A stretch of DNA of 64,000 bases, taken from NCBI GenBank assembly GCA_022823225.1, contig JAJDXM010000092.1, positions 124,001 to 188,000 on the forward strand, written 5' to 3'. Below are positions 25,156 through 32,507 of the stretch, in pieces. The notes under the pieces are model-generated. The model had not been told where the DNA came from and did not search any database. It saw only the letters and a list, made by a program, of their open reading frames with translations. The number at the start of each line of letters is the position of its first letter. Position 1 is the first letter of the stretch. Origin of the DNA: Gemmatimonadota bacterium (GTDB lineage: Bacteria > Gemmatimonadota > Gemmatimonadetes > Longimicrobiales > Gaopeijiaceae). The translations under genes were made by a program, and so were the position numbers.

Positions 25156-26880
25156 CTAGCCGCCCGGCACGATCGCCGCGCCCTCCCAGTCGGGATCGGC
25201 GGCGCCCACGATCTCGCCTGTCGCGAGATCAACCCATATCCCGTGGATCCGGCCGAACGCGCCCTCCCGTTCCTGCTCCTGCACCGTGATTCCCCACGAT
25301 TCCACCATTGCCACTTCTTCGTCGGCCCATCCGATCACCGGCGATGTTTCCATTGCGATGCCCCCCGCGATCGGGTGTACGCGCGCGGCGGCGAGCGCGT
25401 CCGGTAGAGTCATCCCCTGGTCCACAACGCGAAGGACGGCCTGGACGACAGCCGAGATGATCCTGGCTCCTCCGGCGGCCCCGAGGACCAGCACGGGCTG
25501 GCCGTCGCTCAGCACCATCAGAGGAGAGATGCTGGACCTTGCGCGCTCCCCGGGCTCCATGTGGCCCAGGTAGCCACCCAGGGTGGCCGCGTAGAGGAAC
25601 CCCAGGCCGGGCGTCGCAACCCTGGAGCCCAGGCTGGGACCGATCGTCTGCGTGAGCGCGACGAACATTCCGTTGCCATCGGCGGTCGAGAGGTGGGTCG
25701 TGTGGCCCGGCGTACCCTGAAGCGCCGGCCATGACGGCTCGCCCGGCACCGCGGCGGGCGGCGACGCAGACATCCTGTCGCGCGTTAGCACCGTCGCCGC
25801 TCCCGCCATGTGGCGAATCGCTCCGGGTACGTCGATTCCGGCCGCGATGTCGGCGGCCCACTCCTTGTCGGTCATGAAGGACAGGTCGTCGAGGCCGTTC
25901 TGACGCGCCAACATCCTTTCCTCGAATGCGCGGGCGATCGCGGTTCCGATCAGCGCGGCCCAGGTCTCGTCCTCCACGGCGGACATGTCGAAGCGCTCCA
26001 GGATGTGGAGTATGCCTATGCTGACCGCACCCGAGGCGGGGATGTCGGTGCCGACCAGTTCGAATCCGCGGTAGCTCCCCCGCACAACGGGGGCATCCAG
26101 CGCCTCGTAAGCCGCCAGCGACGCCCGCGTCACCGCACCGCCGTGCGCCTCCATGTCGTCCGCGATGCGTGCGGCGATCTGGCCCCGGTAGAAGGCATCT
26201 TCGCCGCCGGTCGCGATCGCGCGCAGGGTGGTGGCCAGGTCCGGCTGCACAAAGATCGCACCGGCGGCGCGAGGCTCCCCGCCGGCGCTCAGGAAATGGG
26301 CGTGCGAGCCCTCGAACTCGGCCAGTTGCGCGGCCCCGGCGGCGTGGCGCGCGGCCTCGCCGGGCAGCAGTCGGAACCCCTGCTCCGCCAACTCGATGGC
26401 TGGCGCCATGACCTCCTCCAGGGACATCGTGCCGTGTTCGCGAAGCAGCCTGGCGAGCCCCGCCACCGCGCCCGGAACGCCCACCGTCGGGTATCCGTAC
26501 GACGCCTGTGGCGCTGTCTCGGGATCGTAGGTTGCGGGTGCCTGCGTGGTCGCGTCGATCCCGGCGACCGAGCCGTCCGGGAGCCGGATCAGGATCTGTG
26601 TACGGCCTCCAATGCTGTTCATCGACGGCTCGACCACCGAAACGGCAAATGCCGCCGCGACGGCCGCATCGGCCGCGTTTCCCCCCGCGTCCAGCATGCG
26701 CGCGCCTGCTTCCGCCGCCCGCGGCTGCGCAGCCACGACCACCCCATTCGGCGACGATGCCACCTGCGCGGGCTGCCGGGGGACATCTCCCGTCCCGGAA
26801 TCCGAACCCGGGCCGCAGCCGCACACCACGGCCAACGGCGCCATCCACCACATCCGAAATGTTCCGATCCGTCTCATCAT
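25156..26880 (-). CDS. Gamma-glutamyltransferase family protein, lipoprotein
   Basis: 574 aa from the ATG at 26878-26880 (MM; GGTGGAGG upstream). The signal ends in a lipobox-like VVCGCGPG. The Ntn-hydrolase pattern follows: PNGVVVAAQPRAAEAGARM, LDAGGNAADAAVAAAF, GYPTVGVPGAVAGLARLL, and the autocleavage/nucleophile region GTPGHTTHLSTADGNGMFVA, where Thr of TTH begins the small subunit. PGLGFLYAATLGG and LGAAGGARIISAVVQ complete the fold. It would hydrolyse or transfer gamma-glutamyl groups (glutathione and gamma-Glu peptides) in the periplasm. The start overlaps the upstream gene's stop. Confidence 0.92.
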   Translation of the reverse strand: MMRRIGTFRMWWMAPLAVVCGCGPGSDSGTGDVPRQPAQVASSPNGVVVAAQPRAAEAGARMLDAGGNAADAAVAAAFAVSVVEPSMNSIGGRTQILIRLPDGSVAGIDATTQAPATYDPETAPQASYGYPTVGVPGAVAGLARLLREHGTMSLEEVMAPAIELAEQGFRLLPGEAARHAAGAAQLAEFEGSHAHFLSAGGEPRAAGAIFVQPDLATTLRAIATGGEDAFYRGQIAARIADDMEAHGGAVTRASLAAYEALDAPVVRGSYRGFELVGTDIPASGAVSIGILHILERFDMSAVEDETWAALIGTAIARAFEERMLARQNGLDDLSFMTDKEWAADIAAGIDVPGAIRHMAGAATVLTRDRMSASPPAAVPGEPSWPALQGTPGHTTHLSTADGNGMFVALTQTIGPSLGSRVATPGLGFLYAATLGGYLGHMEPGERARSSISPLMVLSDGQPVLVLGAAGGARIISAVVQAVLRVVDQGMTLPDALAAARVHPIAGGIAMETSPVIGWADEEVAMVESWGITVQEQEREGAFGRIHGIWVDLATGEIVGAADPDWEGAAIVPGG

Positions 26881-27725
26881 CGCCTCCACCTTGTGAAGTA
26901 TCGCGCCACGAGCGTGGACCCGGCCGGTATGTTGCGGCCGCGCACGCTGAACCGAACTCCGAGTTCCGCCTCCCCGGGACCGATCTTGCGGAGCAGCGAC
27001 GGCTGCAGCTGCGACAGGTCTCGTTGGAAACTCGGAACCCACACGCCCTCGGTCACTCCCGACCCCCCGTCCCATCCGTCCACGGAGAACCTGAACCCCC
27101 ACCGTCCCATCATCGCGCCGGCCTGCACGAAGTAGAACAACTCGTCTCCGTGATGTTTCAGCGACTCCGTGTTCTCCTCGCGCCATCGGTATCCGATCCA
27201 CCCCGAAACGTAGCCCGAACGCGGCCAGAAGGAGTGGCCCACCTCCGCCATCAGCTCCCAGTCGCGCTGGCCGTCGCCCAGAGGGATGAAGTCGGCAACG
27301 ACATCGAAGTCGCCCACCGGCAACTTGACGCCCCCGCGGATCGCCAGGGGGAAGGACGACCCGAACCAGGCGAGCGGGGCCCCGCGGAGCCAGAGGCGCG
27401 CGTCGCCGGGCCCGGTGGCCAGACGATCCGTGACGCCATCGTCGTAGCGCAGCCTCTGCCAGGACAGCTGCGCCCAGGCGTCCAGCCCCGGGAGCAGTCC
27501 CACCGCGCCGGTCAGGAACGAGGCCGTGGAGATCGCGCGGCCGTCGGCGAAGAAGTCCTGCAGCTCGCCGCTGCTGTCGTAGCGCTGGCGCGTGTCCTGA
27601 TGGTACACGGCCAACGTGATCCACCCATCCCCCGGACGCTCCACCCACTGGGCCTGCGCCGTGGCCACCGACAACGCGCCCGCGACAAGCGCCGACGCTG
27701 CCGCCCGCCGCGGGCGGCTATTCAA
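26877..27725 (-). CDS. Exported beta-barrel-like protein (DUF3187-like), 282 aa
   Basis: The signal peptide AAASALVAGALSVATAQAQ is clear. The rest is rich in alternating aromatic/Gly strands (WVERPGDGWITLAVYHQDT, RWGFRFSVDGWDGGSG), and the C-terminus ends in ARYFTRWRR. Such a pattern suggests an outer-membrane barrel; DUF3187 is the nearest family I can name, without certainty. It overlaps the DUF3179 gene's stop by 8 nt and the gamma-glutamyltransferase start by 4 nt, so the three genes are probably one transcript. Confidence 0.65.
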   Translation of the reverse strand: MNSRPRRAAASALVAGALSVATAQAQWVERPGDGWITLAVYHQDTRQRYDSSGELQDFFADGRAISTASFLTGAVGLLPGLDAWAQLSWQRLRYDDGVTDRLATGPGDARLWLRGAPLAWFGSSFPLAIRGGVKLPVGDFDVVADFIPLGDGQRDWELMAEVGHSFWPRSGYVSGWIGYRWREENTESLKHHGDELFYFVQAGAMMGRWGFRFSVDGWDGGSGVTEGVWVPSFQRDLSQLQPSLLRKIGPGEAELGVRFSVRGRNIPAGSTLVARYFTRWRR

Positions 27726-28824
27726 TCACCAGCTCCGTTTCGGGATGATAGGCTGCCCAGGCCTGCCAGAAGGCGACGTACGCCTCAGGAATCGGTTCCA
27801 GGCGCGCGCCCATGAGCTCGCCGACCCGGGCATGGCCCGTAACCGCCCACACCGAACCCGTTTCCCTGTCCACGAACCGCCCATCCCGGATCTCGAAGGT
27901 GAGCTGCCGGCCATCGGTTTCCGGTCGCGCCGGGACCGCAGCGCGGACCGCCGCGTCCCAGAACACGACGGCCGGCCGGCCCCGGTATTCGAACTCGACG
28001 ACCGATCGCTCGCCCAGAGCCTCCAGCGCACCGAACGGAACCGCGAGGGGCGGCCGGTCCCCGGCGGCCGGAAGACCGACGACCCGTTCCTTCGGAAGGC
28101 GGCGCAAATCCTGCCGCGGAATCGGGAATCCGAGGTAGCTGGCGTTGTCCGGCGCCTCATAGGAGGCACCGTAGGGGTTGAAGCTGTATCCCGCGGCAAC
28201 GATCGAGTCCACGCCGATGACCATCGACCCGGGGAAGTGCTCCCGCCATCCGCCCCACGTCATCTCGATCACCGGCCGGGTCGCCAGCGACTGTCCCGCA
28301 CGCGGTCCGCACCCGGCCTCTCCGGCCATCTGCGGCCACAGCGACGCGACGTCGGTCCTGTCATACATGATCAGGTTGGCCTGGTAGAGGAGTCCGGAGA
28401 CCCCGAACTCGAGGCCGCCGACCCCGCCTCTGTCGAAGACCAGAGCGGAGCCGGTCAGGGGACAGTAGGTCACCGCAACCTGCTCCGCGCCGCGGTTCAG
28501 GTTCACGATCTCGTGCCGGTACATGATGTTGTGGGGAATGGCCAGCCACTCCCCGCCCACCTCGGCCCCGATGACCCTGTCGTCGTCGGTGAGGTAGCGG
28601 ATCATCGCCTCTCGATCGAGCGCCACGAACTCCGGATCGGTCATTGCGGGAATCCCGTCGCGCCCTACTCCGCCATCGGCCAGATAGGCGGGATCGAGCA
28701 GGCCACAGGCAAGCGACGGTGCGTCGGGCTCACCGAATACCGTGCTGGAGCAGGCCGCCGCGGCAAACAGCAGCGCCGACGACGAGATCGGCTTCCACTC
28801 ATATTTCTTTCGAGACAATTCCAC
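27718..28824 (-). CDS. DUF3179 domain-containing lipoprotein
   Basis: 368 aa from the GTG at 28822-28824 (GAGG upstream), or from the TTG at 28818. The lipobox ALLFAAAACSS ends the signal. DUF3179 hallmarks: IPHNIMYRHEIVNLNRG, VAVTYCPLTGSALVFDR, LIMYDRTDVASLWPQM, and the SFNPYGASYEA region. Family members are exported proteins of unknown activity with a conserved Cys in TYCPL. Longer reading upstream to 29691 is only a shadow of the opposite-strand ATPase. The start is 24 nt from the divergent ABC-ATPase start. Confidence 0.88.
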   Translation of the reverse strand: MELSRKKYEWKPISSSALLFAAAACSSTVFGEPDAPSLACGLLDPAYLADGGVGRDGIPAMTDPEFVALDREAMIRYLTDDDRVIGAEVGGEWLAIPHNIMYRHEIVNLNRGAEQVAVTYCPLTGSALVFDRGGVGGLEFGVSGLLYQANLIMYDRTDVASLWPQMAGEAGCGPRAGQSLATRPVIEMTWGGWREHFPGSMVIGVDSIVAAGYSFNPYGASYEAPDNASYLGFPIPRQDLRRLPKERVVGLPAAGDRPPLAVPFGALEALGERSVVEFEYRGRPAVVFWDAAVRAAVPARPETDGRQLTFEIRDGRFVDRETGSVWAVTGHARVGELMGARLEPIPEAYVAFWQAWAAYHPETELVIE

Positions 28825-28848
28825 CGCCTTCCTCAAACCTCGAAACCC

Positions 28849-30600
28849 ATGGGCCGGAACGAAGACGACCTCAGGCGCATCCTGCGCCGGATCGATGGAC
28901 GGGGCTATCCCGCCTACAGGGACCTCAAGGGTACCTGGATCCTGCCTCGATTCAAACTGATCGTTCGGCGGGTTCAGGGCGATCCCTTCGCAGCCCCGAG
29001 CCGTATCTCGGTCATCCTGGAGCCGTCTCGCGCGGGGTTCGCCCCCGAGTCCGTCGCGACCGCTTCCCGGCGAACGGGCCTTTCCTGTCTGCTCGCCCGC
29101 TCCTTCGCGGCCGAGGCGCGCAAGATCCGTCCCGGCCGTTCGGCCCGCGGGGGCAGCGGCCGAAGCGGTGAGATCTTCATGACCGGACCGGGCCAGGTCG
29201 TTCTCCCCAACACCGCCGTGATCGTCGCGTCCGACGGTGCCGTCGAGGCCCGCTTCACCGTTGGGCTTCCCGCAGCGGGCCGGCGCGTGCTGGGCCGGCA
29301 GGCGGAAAAGCTGCTCCTGGAGACGGTGCCCGCGCTCGTCGACGCCACCCTGGTGAGCGCGGCGCACGCTCCCGGCGATGTCCGGCGCTCGGTGGAGGTG
29401 AATGAAGACGCCGACCACCTGCGCTCCCAGCTGGCCGACCGCGGACTGGTGGCGTTCATCGGCAACGGCGCACTGCTCCCGCGCCGGAGCGGCGTCGATG
29501 ACCGCCCCCTTGACGAGCGCCGCGCGACGCCCTTCGCCTCGCCTCCGAGCCTGGAGGTCACCCTTGCGCGGCTGAACGCGCCACCTCTTGCCGGAATGGG
29601 AGTCCCAAAGGGGGTCACCCTTCTGGTCGGCGGGGGCTATCATGGCAAGTCCACCGTACTCGATGCGGTGGCGCGGGGCGTGTACAACCACCGTCCCGGC
29701 GACGGGCGGGAGTGCGTGGTGACCGACCCGGGCGCGGCCAAGATCCAGGCCGAGGACGGGCGCTCCGTCGCGGGGGTGGACATCTCCCCCTTTATCGGCG
29801 CGCTTCCCGGAGGGCAGGACACGGCGCGCTTCTCCTCACCCAACGCCTCCGGCTCGACCAGCCAGGCCGCCGCGATCGTCGAGGCCCTGGAAGCCGGGAC
29901 GCGGCTGATCCTCATCGACGAGGACACCGCCGCTACGAACTTCATGATCCGCGACCGACGCATGCAGGCGCTGGTCCGGGGCGACGACGAACCCATCACG
30001 CCGTTCATCGACCGGGTCGGGAGTCTCTGCGCCGACGCCGGGGTCAGCACGCTCCTGGTGATCGGCGGCTCGGGCGACTATCTGGATGTGGCCGACCGCG
30101 TCGTGGCCATGGTTCGGTACCGTCCCCACGACCTCACAGACGAGGCGCGCGCCGTAGCGGCCGCACACCCGACGGGGCGGATCAGCGAAGCCGGACCGGT
30201 TCGCTGGCCCTCCCGCCACCGCTGCCCGGACCCTCGCTCGGTGCGGCCGGGACGCGGGCGGCGCCTGCGCCACATCAAGGTGTTCGACCGCTCCACAGTG
30301 GCCTTCGGCGACGACCGCATCGAGCTGGCCGGCGTGGCGCAGATCGTGTCGCGCGCCCAGACCAGGGCGGTGGCGCTGGCAGTGGCGCACGCGCGCCGGT
30401 TCATGGGCGACGGGGTGGCCATGGAGGACGTGCTGGCCGCCCTTGCCGCCGAATTGCAACAGCGCGGACTGGACCTGCTCGACACCGGAATGCCGGGCAA
30501 TCTGGCCCTGCCGCGCATGCACGAGGTCGGGGCCGCCCTGTCCCGGCTGAGGTCGCTGCATGTGTCAGCGGCCGATTCGCGCCGACGGAGCGTGGACTAG
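28849..30600 (+). CDS. ABC-ATPase domain protein (MRB1590/PF09818 family)
   Basis: 583 aa. The N-terminal domain has the family opening LRRILRRIDGRGYPAYRDLK and VRRVQGDPFAAPSRI. The ATPase core has an unusual Walker A, LLVGGGYHGKSTVLDAVARG, with YNHRPGDGRE and, further on, FSSPNASGSTSQAAAIVEAL and Walker B LILIDEDTAATNFM. The C-terminal domain contains FGDDRIELAGVAQIVSRAQT. MRB1590, the trypanosome homologue, is an RNA-editing accessory ATPase that binds RNA; the bacterial role is unknown. A start at 28849 fits the family N-terminus but has no ribosome site. Confidence 0.87.
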   Translation: MGRNEDDLRRILRRIDGRGYPAYRDLKGTWILPRFKLIVRRVQGDPFAAPSRISVILEPSRAGFAPESVATASRRTGLSCLLARSFAAEARKIRPGRSARGGSGRSGEIFMTGPGQVVLPNTAVIVASDGAVEARFTVGLPAAGRRVLGRQAEKLLLETVPALVDATLVSAAHAPGDVRRSVEVNEDADHLRSQLADRGLVAFIGNGALLPRRSGVDDRPLDERRATPFASPPSLEVTLARLNAPPLAGMGVPKGVTLLVGGGYHGKSTVLDAVARGVYNHRPGDGRECVVTDPGAAKIQAEDGRSVAGVDISPFIGALPGGQDTARFSSPNASGSTSQAAAIVEALEAGTRLILIDEDTAATNFMIRDRRMQALVRGDDEPITPFIDRVGSLCADAGVSTLLVIGGSGDYLDVADRVVAMVRYRPHDLTDEARAVAAAHPTGRISEAGPVRWPSRHRCPDPRSVRPGRGRRLRHIKVFDRSTVAFGDDRIELAGVAQIVSRAQTRAVALAVAHARRFMGDGVAMEDVLAALAAELQQRGLDLLDTGMPGNLALPRMHEVGAALSRLRSLHVSAADSRRRSVD

Positions 30601-30628
30601 CGGCCCAAACCGGTCGACCGTCCGCCGA

Positions 30629-30820
30629 CTACGCCGCGGTCAGGTGCCCCCCCTCCCTCAGCAGTTCCCTGAGCTTCTCCTCGCGTTCGGGGAGGGTTGT
30701 CCGGGCGATCTTTCTCGCCAACCCGATCCGCTCCTCCTCCGAGATCCTGTCCAGCACGGATATGGGCGTGCCATAGCGCAGCAGGATGCGCTTGGCGTCA
30801 ACGGCTACCGAATCTTCCAC
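30629..30820 (-). CDS. Small hypothetical protein, 63 aa
   Basis: The GTG at 30818-30820 follows AAGGAGG by 4 nt, strong support for a real start. The product is charged and helical, VEDSVAVDAKRILLRYGTPI, then RISEEERIGLARKIARTTLP, and EREEKLRELLREGG at the end. No family is recognised. It is divergent from the DtxR-like gene with only 15 nt between starts, so their control regions overlap, and it converges with the ABC-ATPase gene. Confidence 0.65.
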   Translation of the reverse strand: MEDSVAVDAKRILLRYGTPISVLDRISEEERIGLARKIARTTLPEREEKLRELLREGGHLTAA

Positions 30821-30835
30821 CTTGCCTCCTTGACC

Positions 30836-31534
30836 ATGATCGACCGCATTATGTTCCCTACCATGAAGGACACCGGACTCTCGCGCTCTGCTGAAGACTA
30901 CCTCAAGGCGGTCTACTCGCTGAACGAGCGGGGCGAACCCGCGGGGACCAGCGAACTTGCCCGCGCCCTGGACGTGCAGCCGGGGTCGGTGAGCGGAATG
31001 ATCCGCCGCCTCGCCGAGGACGGCCTCCTCGAACACGAGCCCTACCACGGCGTTCGCCTGACCCCCGAGGGAAGCCGCGAGGCGCTCAAGGTCCTGCGGC
31101 GCCACCGGATCATCGAGTCATTCCTGGTGCGTCGGCTCGGGTACGACTGGGAGGACGTGCACGCCGAGGCCGAGCGTCTGGAGCATGCCGCATCCGACCG
31201 CCTCATCGAACGCATGGCCGAGGCGATGGATCACCCCACCACCGATCCGCACGGCGCCCCGATCCCCACCCGGCATGGCAAGATCGCGGCGACTCCCTGG
31301 CCGCGGCTCGACGAGGTGGCGGCGGGAACGCGGGTCACCGTACGCGCGGTCTCGGACGAAGATCCCGAGTGGCTCCGCTATTTCAAGTCTGTGAGTGTCG
31401 TCCCGGGGGCCCGGGCGTTGGTGCAGCGCAGCGGGGCGGACGGCGGCCCGGTCACCTTGATGGTGGACGGCGCTTCGGAGCCGCTGTCGATGCGCCCGGC
31501 GGTGGCCCGCCGCGTGGCCGTTACGGAGGCGTAG
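30836..31534 (+). CDS. DtxR/MntR-family metal-dependent transcriptional regulator
   Basis: 232 aa from the ATG at 30836; ATGs at 30851 and 30863 are also in frame and none has a clear ribosome site. The winged-helix N-terminus has LSRSAEDYLKAVYSLNERGE, TSELARALDVQPGSVSGMIR and GVRLTPEGSREA. The dimerisation/metal domain has RHRIIESFLVRRLGYDWEDV, AERLEHAASDRLIERM and HPTTDPHGAPIP, with the His and Glu ligands of the family. An FeoA/SH3-like C-terminus follows. It would repress metal-uptake or activate efflux genes when bound to Fe2+ or Mn2+. No transporter target is adjacent. Confidence 0.92.
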   Translation: MIDRIMFPTMKDTGLSRSAEDYLKAVYSLNERGEPAGTSELARALDVQPGSVSGMIRRLAEDGLLEHEPYHGVRLTPEGSREALKVLRRHRIIESFLVRRLGYDWEDVHAEAERLEHAASDRLIERMAEAMDHPTTDPHGAPIPTRHGKIAATPWPRLDEVAAGTRVTVRAVSDEDPEWLRYFKSVSVVPGARALVQRSGADGGPVTLMVDGASEPLSMRPAVARRVAVTEA

Positions 31535-32507
31535 CGGCCCCGGGCCCGCAGAGCGGCGGCGCCCCTTCGCTCCCCGGCTGAGCGATGACATTCACCACCC
31601 GCTGGGTCGCCGTTCCGAAGAATCCCGTCCCGTCCCCGAATACCGAGGGGATGCGGATGATCCCCGAGGGGTTGAAGTTGCCGCCCCGGGCCCAGTTCAC
31701 CCAGTTCCGGTCGGTGGCGGCGAACGCGACCTCCGCCCAGCTGCCGCCCGGGAGCCCGTCGTCGAGAACGCGGAGCAGGTCCGTGATGGATTCCTCTTCG
31801 GAGTCGAAGTCGAAGAGCCCGTATTCGCCCGGAAAGAGGATGTCGGTGTCCTTCTCGCCGATCGCGAACCCCGAGAGGTAGAGTGAATCGGGCCCTGGGG
31901 GGAGGTTCGGCCCGAGCGCCTGCTCCAGACCGAGGATCCAGGTATCGGACAGATACGACCAGGTCCCCGCCGCCTCTGTCCAATTGAACCGGTAGTTCGT
32001 GTCGGGCTCCACGCGGCACCGGCCGTTCTCCTGCGCCAGCCCCACGAAGTCGAAGGCGTCGGGGATCCGGCTCACTCCGGAGAGTCGGCCGCCGTCGGCG
32101 AGGATCACCTCGAGCTCCACGACCTCCCGGGGGGTGAAGGGGGACGGGGAGACGTTCGCCAGGTAGCATGACCCGACACTGCTCTCCGACGAAAACCGGT
32201 CGCGGGCGAGGCACACGCCGCCGCTGTCCGCCTCCGCGAGACGCACGACCGTGCCCGATGCGCCGGACACGCGGACCGCGGCCCCCTCCACCTCGTCCGG
32301 ACGCCCGGCGCTCAGCGTGCGGTGCAGGTATGCGTACAGGAAGAGCTCGGTCGTCCCATCGTCTTCGAGGCTAACGGTCAGCTGCGACTCCACGATGACC
32401 ACGTCTTCAGATTCGGTGAGCGTCACCTCGGTGAGCGCACAACCCCCGAGCAGCGCGGCGGATGCAGCGGTCGCCGCGAGCGTGCACGCATGGAGCCTGC
32501 GGACCAT
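31521..32507 (-). CDS. DUF4249-like lipoprotein, partner of the TonB receptor
   Basis: 328 aa from the ATG at 32505-32507, which overlaps the receptor's stop (ATGA). The signal ends in the lipobox SAALLGGCALTE. A beta-sandwich region follows (DVVIVESQLTVSLEDDGTTE, EGAAVRVSGASGTVV) and later YRFNWTEAAGTWSYLSDT. DUF4249 proteins are surface lipoproteins that accompany TonB-dependent receptors in the FCB group, presumably capturing the ligand. The match is by pattern and context, so the DUF number is tentative. It ends overlapping the convergent DtxR-like gene by 14 nt. Confidence 0.7.
   Translation of the reverse strand: MVRRLHACTLAATAASAALLGGCALTEVTLTESEDVVIVESQLTVSLEDDGTTELFLYAYLHRTLSAGRPDEVEGAAVRVSGASGTVVRLAEADSGGVCLARDRFSSESSVGSCYLANVSPSPFTPREVVELEVILADGGRLSGVSRIPDAFDFVGLAQENGRCRVEPDTNYRFNWTEAAGTWSYLSDTWILGLEQALGPNLPPGPDSLYLSGFAIGEKDTDILFPGEYGLFDFDSEEESITDLLRVLDDGLPGGSWAEVAFAATDRNWVNWARGGNFNPSGIIRIPSVFGDGTGFFGTATQRVVNVIAQPGSEGAPPLCGPGAATPP

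Noticed and set aside
28825-29691. N-terminal extension of the DUF3179 frame
   Set aside because: It is antisense to the ABC-ATPase and would precede a clear lipoprotein signal peptide, so it is a shadow.
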